Assembly: GCA_003162595.1 (NCBI GenBank)
Contig: PMNJ01000105.1
Span: 1 to 8,874 of the forward strand
Direction of reading: 5' to 3'
Length of the DNA stretch: 8,874 nt
Source of the DNA: Bacteroidales bacterium
GTDB lineage: Bacteria > Bacteroidota > Bacteroidia > Bacteroidales > VadinHA17
The notes under the pieces are model-generated. The model was not told where the DNA came from. It saw only the letters and a list, made by a program, of their open reading frames with translations, and made no database searches. The position numbers and the translations under genes were made by a program. Of the stretch, positions 1 through 6,919 are shown in pieces; within the stretch, counting starts at the first letter, position 1; each line of letters starts with the position of its first letter.

Positions 1-1610
1 TCGCCCAGACTTGCTCTTTTTGCAGCTGCAACTACAGCTAATTCAAGAAGGTTGCCTTCACCGGTCTGAACACATTTGGTTATTGCATCAAGTGCAGCCT
101 GACATTCAGTTTTGTTCCTTTCGGCACGGAGTTTAGCCAGCCTCACAATCTGCGATTCACGCACAGCTGAATTATCAACCTCGAGTGTTTCAATAGGATC
201 TTCCTTTTCAAGCCTGTAACTGTTTGTACCAACTATTGTCTGCACTCCCGAATCTATCTTGGCCTGGGCCCTGGCAGCTGCCTCTTCAATCCTCATCTTT
301 GGAACTCCCGATTCAACTGCTTTTGCCATACCTCCCAGACTTTCAACTTCCTTAATATGCTCCCATGCCCTCTGAACAATTTCATCTGTGAGTGTCTCAA
401 CATAGTATGACCCGGCCCATGGGTCAATTGCTTTGCAAACCCTTGTCTCCTCCTGGATATATATCTGGGTGTTTCTTGCAATCCGTGCTGAAAAATCAGT
501 AGGCAGGGCTATAGCCTCATCGAGCGCATTTGTATGAAGACTCTGTGTATGACCTAATACAGCTGCCATAGCTTCGATGCAGGTACGTCCAACATTATTG
601 TAAGGATCCTGTTCGGTCAGGCTCCACCCTGATGTCTGACAATGAGTTCTGAGAGCAAGTGATTTGGGATTCTTTGGATTGAATTCACTGACAATTTTCG
701 CCCATAACATTCTTGCTGCCCTCATCTTGGCAATTTCCATAAAATGGTTCATACCGATTGCCCAGAAGAATGAGAGCCGGGGTGCAAAAGCATCGATATC
801 AAGCCCTGCTTTAATCCCGGTTCTCAGATATTCCAGTCCGTCGGCGAGCGTATAAGCAAGTTCTATATCGCACGTTGCGCCTGCCTCCTGCATGTGATAG
901 CCTGAGATGCTTATAGAATTAAACCTGGGCATTTTTTCTGACGTATACCTGAAAATATCAGCGATTATCTTCATCGAAAACTCAGGAGGATAAATGTAAG
1001 TGTTCCTTACCATGAATTCTTTCAGAATATCATTCTGGATTGTTCCTGATAGTTCATCGAGCCTTGCTCCCTGTTCAAGTGCAGCAACTATGTAAAAAGC
1101 CATTATCGGAAGAACGGCTCCATTCATAGTCATCGACACAGACATCTTATTAAGAGGAATCTGGTCAAAAAGTAATTTCATATCAAGAATTGAATCAACT
1201 GCAACACCAGCTTTTCCAACATCCCCAGCGACTCTTTCATGATCCGAATCATATCCCCTGTGCGTGGCAAGATCAAAAGCCACAGACAATCCTTTTTGCC
1301 CGGCAGCCAAATTACGTCTGTAAAATGCATTTGACTCTTCAGCTGTTGAAAATCCCGCATATTGCCTTATTGTCCATGGAAACATTGCATACATGCCGGA
1401 ATATGGTCCTCTTAAAAATGGCGGTAATCCGGCAGCATAATTAAGATGCTCCAACCCTGCCAGATCCTCTTTCGTATAAACGCTACTGATGGGAATCCGT
1501 TCAGGAGTTATCCAATCTTTTTTTAAACCATTTTCACTCTCCCACTCAGGGTAATCTTTCCCGGTAACGGGGAGAGTTTTTAGGTCGCTATATCTGAATT
1601 TTGGTCTCAT
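1..1610 (-). CDS. mutB: Methylmalonyl-CoA mutase large (catalytic) subunit, partial at C-terminus
   Basis: This adenosylcobalamin-dependent cytoplasmic enzyme interconverts succinyl-CoA and (R)-methylmalonyl-CoA. The frame stays open from ATG 1610-1608 to the window edge, giving about 536 residues of a family usually near 710-730. What is present is the substrate-binding TIM barrel; the C-terminal B12-binding domain with its DxHxxG motif lies beyond position 1. Visible motifs are IRQYAGFS (Y84), FDLATHRGYDSD (about 112-123), TMNGAVLP (161-168), MVRNTYIYPPEF (R202) and SGYHMQEAGA (H239). By alignment from memory with Propionibacterium shermanii MutB these correspond to Y89, R207 and H244, a constant offset of five. 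Keeping Tyr and Arg at the first two sites favours methylmalonyl-CoA over isobutyryl-CoA mutase. The start follows the mutA stop by 3 bp with no strong ribosome-binding site, suggesting translational coupling. The family and subunit call is very secure. Confidence 0.96.
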   Translation of the reverse strand, partial: MRPKFRYSDLKTLPVTGKDYPEWESENGLKKDWITPERIPISSVYTKEDLAGLEHLNYAAGLPPFLRGPYSGMYAMFPWTIRQYAGFSTAEESNAFYRRNLAAGQKGLSVAFDLATHRGYDSDHERVAGDVGKAGVAVDSILDMKLLFDQIPLNKMSVSMTMNGAVLPIMAFYIVAALEQGARLDELSGTIQNDILKEFMVRNTYIYPPEFSMKIIADIFRYTSEKMPRFNSISISGYHMQEAGATCDIELAYTLADGLEYLRTGIKAGLDIDAFAPRLSFFWAIGMNHFMEIAKMRAARMLWAKIVSEFNPKNPKSLALRTHCQTSGWSLTEQDPYNNVGRTCIEAMAAVLGHTQSLHTNALDEAIALPTDFSARIARNTQIYIQEETRVCKAIDPWAGSYYVETLTDEIVQRAWEHIKEVESLGGMAKAVESGVPKMRIEEAAARAQAKIDSGVQTIVGTNSYRLEKEDPIETLEVDNSAVRESQIVRLAKLRAERNKTECQAALDAITKCVQTGEGNLLELAVVAAAKRASLG

Positions 1611-1613
1611 GCT

Positions 1614-3110
1614 CTACATTTTTGTTCCTTTATCAGCTCCTGATCTCAACCTCTCATATTCCTCAGATCCTCTGAAAATTTTTATTGGTTCAACCTGAAG
1701 ATCACTGCCGACTACAGGTGATTTAAATACTCTGGTCAGATCAATTTCTGAAGGAGCTTTTTCATCGAGGTCAGGAAATCTGTTTGTTCCAAGAAGTATC
1801 TCTTTACCAGCTGCAATATCTGACTTTCTTTGGGATGCCGATTCGGACAGTTTTTTCTGAATCAATCCTGTTTTAAGACAGGTAAGAAAACCGCCCTGAT
1901 CTTCAATTTCAAGAAATAACTTCCATGCGTTTTCTGCAATCAGATTTGTGAGGTTCTCAATATAATATGAACCTGCTGAAGGATCTGCAACCTTATCGAA
2001 ATAAGCTTCTTCCTTAAGTATCAGTTGCTGGTTCCTTGCAATTCTTTCAGAAAATTCATCAGGATGCCTGAAAACAATGTCAAAGGGTTCTACCGTAAGC
2101 GAATCTGTTCCACCGAGAATAGCCGACATTGCTTCACTCTGTGTTCTCAGCATATTAACATAAGGATCGTACATTGTTTTATTCCATTCACTTGTAATAC
2201 AATGCATTTCCATTTTAATATTTTCACCATGGTCTGGATGGAACCCATTGGTGACAACTGACCAGAGAAAGCGGGCAGCTCTCAGCTTCGCAATCTCCGG
2301 GAAATAGTTTGATCCCGTTCCGAAACTGAACCTTATCTTTGAGGCTGCGACATCGGCACTTATTCCCCTCTCAGTAAGTTGTGACAGGTATTCGCTTCCC
2401 ATAGAAATTCCGAATGCCAGTTCCTGAACTATATCGGCCCCTGCATTAGTAAAATTTGACGCATTTATATTGATTGTCCTGAAGTGAGGAAGAGATTCTG
2501 AAGCTTTTACGACTGAAGCCAGGTAATCAAATCCCTGTTCAGGAGGTATACATAATGTCCCATTAACCATTAGTCTGCTTAATGGATCAACTTCAATGGC
2601 TCCTCTGATTTCATTTGGGTCCGAATAAGATTTTTTTACATAATTTATTATCAGATCAATTATCTCCTTTGCCTTGCCATTAGAGAGAAAATTTATTTCG
2701 ATTCCACCCAGGAAGATTCTTTCGAGGAGAAAATCAAAATTCTTTTCATTAACAGATTCCGGGTCAGCAATAATAAAACCAAGTGAATCAATCCCTTTCG
2801 TAAGGATTGTCAAGGCTTTACGGTTCGCTTCAGAATAGTTATTTACTTCTATATTCTGCCTGATCAACCAATTGTTGTTTTTAATCTTTGTACCTCTGAT
2901 GTATGGAAATTGGCCCGGCAGCGTGTTGATATACATAAGGTTTTCAACATCCTCCATTCTGTAAAAAGGCTGAACCTCAAACCCTTCATTCGTTTTCCAG
3001 ACAAGTTTTTCATTAAAGTCAGCGCCCTTCAGGTCAGTATTAATCCTATCCATCCACTCTTTTGTGGTTACCGGGGGAAACTGATCAAATAAATTTTCCT
3101 TTTGCACCAT
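1614..3110 (-). CDS. mutA: Methylmalonyl-CoA mutase small (non-catalytic) subunit, short form
   Basis: This is the partner of the large subunit encoded just downstream and probably has a structural role in the heterodimer. The 498 residues share the mutase barrel fold: IRQN near residue 83, MVNGTLCIPPE near 181, NINASNFTNAGAD near 214, ADPSAGSYYIENL near 375. Where the catalytic subunit has Tyr, Arg and His, this protein has N86, N183 and N219, so it should be catalytically dead, as is known for small subunits. It ends at a typical inter-domain linker (EEYERLRSGADKG) and so lacks the C-terminal flavodoxin-like domain that the longer small subunits of 600 or more residues carry. The stop (TAG, 1614-1616) sits 3 bp before the mutB ATG. 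The start at 3110 has no Shine-Dalgarno sequence. The gene begins 96 bp after prfB on the same strand, and I saw no convincing promoter or terminator in that gap, so read-through from prfB is possible. Confidence 0.95.
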   Translation of the reverse strand: MVQKENLFDQFPPVTTKEWMDRINTDLKGADFNEKLVWKTNEGFEVQPFYRMEDVENLMYINTLPGQFPYIRGTKIKNNNWLIRQNIEVNNYSEANRKALTILTKGIDSLGFIIADPESVNEKNFDFLLERIFLGGIEINFLSNGKAKEIIDLIINYVKKSYSDPNEIRGAIEVDPLSRLMVNGTLCIPPEQGFDYLASVVKASESLPHFRTININASNFTNAGADIVQELAFGISMGSEYLSQLTERGISADVAASKIRFSFGTGSNYFPEIAKLRAARFLWSVVTNGFHPDHGENIKMEMHCITSEWNKTMYDPYVNMLRTQSEAMSAILGGTDSLTVEPFDIVFRHPDEFSERIARNQQLILKEEAYFDKVADPSAGSYYIENLTNLIAENAWKLFLEIEDQGGFLTCLKTGLIQKKLSESASQRKSDIAAGKEILLGTNRFPDLDEKAPSEIDLTRVFKSPVVGSDLQVEPIKIFRGSEEYERLRSGADKGTKM

Positions 3111-3206
3111 TGTTATCAGTCTTGATATTTGAAACGCAAATTAAATGAATCAGTAATCAAAGTTTTTATGAAATTTATCATATTGAGATGATTATGGAAT
3201 TTTTGA

Positions 3207-4296
3207 TTATTTACCCGCAAACTCCATAAGAAAAGATTTTATGAATGGATTCAGATCACCATCGAGAACTGCCTGTACGTTTCCGGTCTCATGGTTTGTA
3301 CGTAAATCCTTAACCATTTTATATGGATGAAGCACATAAGATCTTATCTGTGAACCCCATTCAATCTTTTTCTTCTCGCCTTCAATCTTTGCCTGCTCCT
3401 CTCTTTGCTTTCTGAGCTCGAGCTCATAAAGCTGCGATTTAAGAATCCTCATCGCATTCTCCTTATTATTGAGCTGTGATCGTGTTTCCTGGTTTTCGAT
3501 TACCAGTCCTGAAGGTTTATGTCTCAACCTTACTGCTGTCTCAACCTTATTGACATTCTGACCCCCGGCGCCACTCGACCGGAATGTGTCCCAGGTAATA
3601 TCGGCCGGATTAATTTCAATTTCAATATTGTTATCGACGAGTGGTGATATGAAGACCGACGCAAAAGTTGTTTGACGTTTTCCCTGTGCATTGAAGGGTG
3701 ATATTCTTACAAGCCGGTGTACACCGTTTTCGCTTTTAAGATAACCATAGGCCCGTTCACCTTCTACCTCTAAAGTCACAGTTTTGATACCAACCTCATC
3801 ACCAGGCTGATAATCAAGCTCTTTAACTTTGTAGTTGTTTCTTTCAGCCCAACGCAGATACATCCTCATCAACATTGCGGCCCAATCGTTGCTTTCAGTA
3901 CCGCCGGCTCCGGAATTTATTTTCAGAATAGCGCCAAGCTGATCTTCTTCTTTCTGTAACATGTTCCTGACCTCCAGGTCTTCGATCAGGGAAAGGCAGT
4001 TCTTATACTGGGTATCAACTTCTTCTTCAGTTGCTTCTCCTTCCCTGTAGAAGTCATTTATTACATTAATATCATCAATGGCAGAATTAATTTTGTCAAA
4101 AGCTGTTGTCCAGCTCTTTAATTGAGCTATACCTTTCAGAAGGTCTTCAGCCTTTTTCGGATCATTCCATAAACCGGGTTGTTGTGACAGGTTTTCTTTT
4201 TCAGCTATGAGTTCAAGTTTGCCTTCGATGTCAAAGGTACCTCCTTAACGCGTCGCGGCGTCCCGATAAAGCTTTTATCTGTTCGTTAGTTATCAT
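3207..4296 (-). CDS. prfB: Peptide chain release factor 2 (programmed +1 frameshift)
   Basis: RF2 recognises UGA and UAA stop codons in the ribosomal A site and triggers peptide release. The gene is in two frames. ATG at 4296-4294 opens a 21-codon zero-frame segment ending RRDALRRYL at CTT (4236-4234), followed by an in-frame TGA (4233-4231). Slipping forward one base gives GAC (4232-4230) and an open frame to TAA at 3209-3207. The coding join is complement(4234-4296) plus complement(3207-4232), 362 residues in all, close to the 365 of E. coli RF2. Residues 199-201 are SPF, the RF2 anticodon-like tripeptide (RF1 has PxT), and residues 244-246 are the catalytic GGQ. The first in-frame ATG of the downstream frame is codon 112 (3962), so an annotation ignoring the frameshift would lose the N-terminal domain. 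A candidate promoter lies just upstream, in the gap shared with the divergent VanZ-like gene. Confidence 0.96.
4230..4246 (-). promoter_or_regulatory. prfB programmed +1 frameshift signal
   Basis: Read on the minus strand, AAGGAGGT (4246-4239) is followed by AC, then the slippery CTT TGA C (4236-4230). The AGGAGG-TAC-CTT-TGA layout has the same spacing as the E. coli RF2 site (AGGGGG-TAT-CTT-TGA), with 3 nt between the Shine-Dalgarno-like block and the slippery codon. Known mechanism: slow termination at UGA when RF2 is scarce lets the P-site leucyl-tRNA slip from CUU to UUU, so RF2 autoregulates its own synthesis. The AAGGAGGT block is a perfect 8-nt complement of the usual 16S rRNA 3' end. 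Confidence 0.93.
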
Positions 4297-4311
4297 TTCT
4301 GAATTTTTGGA

Positions 4312-4344
4312 CAAATTTAGTCTTTTACCGTATAAATACGTAAA
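4312..4344 (-). promoter_or_regulatory. Candidate Bacteroidota-type promoter for prfB
   Basis: On the minus strand TAAATTTG (4319-4312) matches the Bacteroidota -7 consensus TAnnTTTG exactly. TTTA (4344-4341), three of four bases of the -33 TTTG, lies 21 bp upstream. This would place the transcript start about 10 nt before the prfB ATG, giving a very short leader. It was found by eye only. Confidence 0.45.
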
Positions 4345-4418
4345 TAATCGTACTTACATATTATTCACGGATAATTATATGGCATAAAACTTTACTTTTA
4401 GCATTCGATTGAACAAGT

Positions 4419-4835
4419 ATGCTGAAACTCATTATATTTCTCCGTCCCATTGCCAGGTATTTGCTAATTGCCTGGGTAGTAACGATAATTATTTTATCAT
4501 CTCTTCCTAATATTCCAACATTAAAGATCCATACAGCAAGAGCTGAGTTCAGGCTGGATTATCTTATGCATTTTTGTGAATATGGGGTTTTGACTTTCGT
4601 GACTTTTCTTTCATTTGCAGGAGAAGAGTTTAAAATCAGATTCAGAAAGTTCATCATAATAACTGTGTTGCTGATATTGTTTGCTGCTCTTGATGAGTTA
4701 CATCAAAAGCTTATTCCGGGAAGGACATGCAGTATAAATGATGTTGCAAGTGATGTGACAGGAGTTCTTGCGGCAATTATATTCACTCTAATAATATTCA
4801 GATCGATCGGAATCAGATTAAAAAAGTCTGATTAA
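4419..4835 (+). CDS. VanZ-like small integral membrane protein
   Basis: This 138-residue protein has four likely membrane segments, roughly residues 12-29, 48-67, 76-92 and 109-130, the usual VanZ-family size and topology. Family signatures are visible: SSLP after the first helix (27-30), DYLMHFCEY with D47, H51 and E54, and DELHQKLIPGRTCSINDVASD, containing D92, E93, Q96, PGR (100-102), D108 and D112. In enterococci VanZ lowers teicoplanin susceptibility, but for chromosomal family members in this phylum the function is not established, and no resistance should be inferred. The conserved charged residues lie at membrane boundaries. It is a stand-alone gene, divergent from prfB and convergent with the C1q-headed protein gene. 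The ATG at 4419 is the first in frame; no Shine-Dalgarno or full promoter match was found in the 122-bp upstream gap. Confidence 0.88.
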   Translation: MLKLIIFLRPIARYLLIAWVVTIIILSSLPNIPTLKIHTARAEFRLDYLMHFCEYGVLTFVTFLSFAGEEFKIRFRKFIIITVLLILFAALDELHQKLIPGRTCSINDVASDVTGVLAAIIFTLIIFRSIGIRLKKSD

Positions 4836-4858
4836 AAATCCTTTATTATTAATTTTAG

Positions 4859-4959
4859 TTACACAGAGTTACACTGAGAAGCACAGAGTTGCACAAAGAA
4901 AGAATTTATAAAATATTGCTCTGTGGCTCTCTGTGAACCCTCTGTGACTCTCAGTGTAA
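4859..4959. repeat. Palindromic array of ten-base CACAGAG units
   Basis: The left arm (4859-4898) is four consecutive ten-base units on the plus strand: TTACACAGAG, TTACACTGAG, AAGCACAGAG and TTGCACAAAG. The right arm (4919-4959) has the same kind of units on the minus strand: TTACACTGAG, AGTCACAGAG, GGTTCACAGAG (11 bases) and AGCCACAGAG. A 20-bp AT-rich spacer (4899-4918) separates the arms. As RNA it could fold into an imperfect stem of about 40 pairs. It lies between two convergent genes, so it may act as a bidirectional transcription barrier, or it may be a dispersed non-coding element of REP or MITE type. It contains no credible gene. Confidence 0.85.
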
Positions 4960-5007
4960 GTTCTAAATATTTAATCTTATGGATTGTATTCAACACCGGA
5001 GAGCCTG

Positions 5008-5023
5008 CCCCGACTTGTCGGGG
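5008..5023. repeat. GC-rich perfect hairpin beyond the C1q-headed gene
   Basis: CCCCGAC (5008-5014) and GTCGGGG (5017-5023) are perfectly complementary across a TT spacer. The hairpin sits 7 bp beyond the stop codon of the minus-strand gene ending at 5031. Neither strand has a T-tract after it, so it is not a classical intrinsic terminator; it may protect the 3' end of the mRNA or be part of a dispersed repeat. It stands out as very GC-rich in an AT-rich gap. Confidence 0.6.
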
Positions 5024-5030
5024 TGTTCCA

Positions 5031-6386
5031 TCAATTAACCCTGAAACCTGCAAACGTTCCAGTGCCAGTTTCAGTAGATCCACCTGTATTTATGATTACT
5101 TTGACTTTATCTCCTTGAATAAGTTTCATGGTAATTGATCTCGTCATTGATGTAGTCGCAGTGATACCACTATTTAGTATTTCAAATAATCCGCCATTAA
5201 GAAATATTTTCAGTGCCCTCGAATCTCCTGTTCCTGTGGCATTAAAACTTACAATAAAAGTATAAATTCCTGAAGTAGATGCAGTAAATACACCTGAGGT
5301 TACATCATAACCTGTGCCATCCATATAATCAATATCCCCTGCTTTGAAATCATAATCAGTCATAAAGAGTAACCCTGTTTCAGAAGTTTGTTTCTTAGCT
5401 CTGAAATCTATCATTGTGCCAAGTGTCACGCTATTACCTCCTGATATTGAAAGAGATTTACTTGATTCTGAATATGTTAATTGCTGATTATCCGTATTAT
5501 CCATATATTTACTCAGATCAACACCGGTTGAGGAAGCATTTTTATCTATTGTAAGCTGATTCCCTGATAAATGGATATCCTGAATCCCTGCTGTTTTAAG
5601 AGTTGAAAGATCAGCCGCTGTTCCATTAGATATACTCAAACTTCCGGTCGCATTATCATATGACAAATTTTGTTTAAACGGACTCAGATCAATCAGAGTT
5701 GCAGAAGCGTTCTTTGTTATTTTAAGTTTATTGTTAATATCAAGTTGCAGATCCTGTATCTGATTGGTTAATCCTACCTTATTGCCACCCAGAATAGAAA
5801 GGGTATCTCCGATAAGTGTGAGCTGGTGAGGAACATTTAGCGATGAAAGGTTTACTGTATTCCCATTTAAAATTGAAAGGTTATTACCGTCAAATGAAAG
5901 TGTCTGTTTATCAGATGCCGGATCACCCGGATCGCCTTTTGGTCCCTGGGGCCCGGGCTCAAGAGATTTCTGTGCATAAAGTGCATATGGTACCGCAAGG
6001 AACTGCATGGTTCCCATATCTATAAAATCATTATCGAATTTTACTTCTACTTTGAGATAATGAAATGCTGTGTTCCATTGAATCTGTGACAGATCGGTAT
6101 AAAGACCGCCTGTTGGTGTCCCTTTACCTATAATCAATGAAAATACGCCAAATTTTGAAGTAGTAACATCGGAATAAAGCTCCTGATAAACGACTGTTCC
6201 AAGCGGATTCCCCGAGATAATTGAAAATTTCACATCGATGTTTTTATTGGCAAGTTCTTTACCGGTATTGTCTCTTGCCACAGCCTGGTAAAAGATACCC
6301 AGTGGAACATTCTGTCCAAAAGATATTGTACCTGACAGTAATAATATCAACAACGCAAAATACCTCTTAAAACCTTTTAAAGCCAT
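5031..6386 (-). CDS. Exported C1q/TNF-like-headed repeat protein with collagen-like stretch
   Basis: The 451-residue protein starts with a signal peptide (hydrophobic core about 9-22, likely cut before Q25). Residues 25-140 form a module often seen at the N-terminus of exported Bacteroidota proteins (FYQAVARDNTGKELANKNI through FLAVPYALYAQKS); I know no function for it. Residues 145-156 are four Gly-X-Y triplets, GPQGPKGDPGDP. Residues 163-322 hold six beta-type repeats of about 20 residues on the pattern LxxxxxxLSIxxGNxxxL. Residues about 326-451 resemble a C1q/TNF-like jelly-roll head: YDVTSGVFTASTSGIYTF, then KLIQGDKVKV and the final GTFAGFRVN. C1q heads and collagen stretches typically trimerise, so a trimeric surface stalk with a ligand-binding tip is likely by inference. 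There is no T9SS sorting domain. The gene begins 11 bp after the upstream T9SS gene, so the two are probably co-transcribed. Ligand unknown. Confidence 0.85.
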   Translation of the reverse strand: MALKGFKRYFALLILLLSGTISFGQNVPLGIFYQAVARDNTGKELANKNIDVKFSIISGNPLGTVVYQELYSDVTTSKFGVFSLIIGKGTPTGGLYTDLSQIQWNTAFHYLKVEVKFDNDFIDMGTMQFLAVPYALYAQKSLEPGPQGPKGDPGDPASDKQTLSFDGNNLSILNGNTVNLSSLNVPHQLTLIGDTLSILGGNKVGLTNQIQDLQLDINNKLKITKNASATLIDLSPFKQNLSYDNATGSLSISNGTAADLSTLKTAGIQDIHLSGNQLTIDKNASSTGVDLSKYMDNTDNQQLTYSESSKSLSISGGNSVTLGTMIDFRAKKQTSETGLLFMTDYDFKAGDIDYMDGTGYDVTSGVFTASTSGIYTFIVSFNATGTGDSRALKIFLNGGLFEILNSGITATTSMTRSITMKLIQGDKVKVIINTGGSTETGTGTFAGFRVN

Positions 6387-6397
6387 AGTTTTCCGGA

Positions 6398-6898
6398 TTA
6401 CATTTTCTCAATTTTAAATATCCTGTTAATTCTTCCATCAGTACTTGTCACCCTTATAAAATAAAAACCATACTTAAATGAGGCAACCTCAATCTGTTCT
6501 ATATAATAATACTTATCAGTAAAATCCATTGTTATCGATTTAACTACCATTCCCGTAATATTAATCACCTCAATTCTTAATTTTCGGGCAACATCCCCAA
6601 ATAATTTAACATTAATATAGTCGGTTGCAGGATTCGGGTAGACATCCACCCCGGTACCTTCAGGTATGATATCCGGGGTAATCTGTATCCCGGGTTGCTG
6701 AAATCCCTGTGTTAACTGAAAACCACCGCTACCGATTAATTCAACCGCTGTCTCACCTATGGTCTGTGAGTAACTTATTATTCCTGAAGTAGCTAATCCG
6801 GCGGCAGGAACTAATACCTGGTGCGATAACTGCTGGGGAAAACCCTTCGTCCAGGATAATAGTAATATTAGTAATAAAACCTTAGTTCCTTTAATCAT
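6398..6898 (-). CDS. Small exported protein with type IX secretion C-terminal sorting domain
   Basis: The 166-residue protein has a signal peptide (MIKGTKVLLLILLLSW, likely cut before or near Q22). Residues about 23-70 are a module common in small Bacteroidota secreted proteins (SGIISYSQTIGETAVELIGS then LTQGFQQP). Residues about 84-166 are a Por-type sorting domain: VDVYPNPATDYINV (YPNP at 87-90), INITGMVV, YGFYFIRV (143-150) and a basic C-terminal end, FKIEKM. In the known T9SS this domain directs passage through the outer membrane and, often, anchoring to surface lipopolysaccharide. With so little sequence between signal and sorting domain, no enzymatic activity is apparent. A TTG at 6922 in the same frame is rejected as start because it lies inside a perfect -7 promoter element; ATG 6898 places the signal peptide at the true N-terminus. 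It is the first gene of a likely two-gene unit with the C1q-headed protein. Confidence 0.87.
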   Translation of the reverse strand: MIKGTKVLLLILLLSWTKGFPQQLSHQVLVPAAGLATSGIISYSQTIGETAVELIGSGGFQLTQGFQQPGIQITPDIIPEGTGVDVYPNPATDYINVKLFGDVARKLRIEVINITGMVVKSITMDFTDKYYYIEQIEVASFKYGFYFIRVTSTDGRINRIFKIEKM

Positions 6899-6919
6899 GT
6901 TATATTTCTTCTGGAAGAT

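Noticed and set aside
1190..1444. Plus-strand reading frame of 84 codons inside mutB
   Set aside because: It lies antisense to well-conserved mutase sequence and has no recognisable features.
2025..2261. Plus-strand reading frame of 78 codons inside mutA
   Set aside because: Antisense to conserved mutase sequence; no domain or start signal.
3137..3161. Promoter for mutA on the minus strand
   Set aside because: The -7 candidate TTAATTTG has one mismatch in a fixed position, and the only nearby TTTG is just 13 bp upstream, below the 17-23 bp usual range.
3207..3962. A 251-residue stand-alone release-factor gene starting at ATG 3962
   Set aside because: The same frame is open and RF2-like for 90 more codons upstream, up to the frameshift site, so this ATG is internal codon 112.
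4419..4835. Glycopeptide-resistance determinant
   Set aside because: Only VanZ family resemblance is present; no vanA/H/X/R/S-type genes are nearby, and chromosomal VanZ-like proteins are common with unknown roles.
4859..4959. CRISPR array
   Set aside because: Units are only about ten bases, immediately adjacent with no unique spacers, and switch orientation halfway; this is a palindromic repeat.
4859..5083. Minus-strand reading frame of 74 codons
   Set aside because: It runs through the repeat palindrome and the hairpin and overlaps the end of the C1q-headed gene in another frame; the protein resembles nothing.
4923..5138. Plus-strand reading frame of 71 codons
   Set aside because: It starts in the repeat and runs antisense over the C1q-headed gene; a shadow frame.
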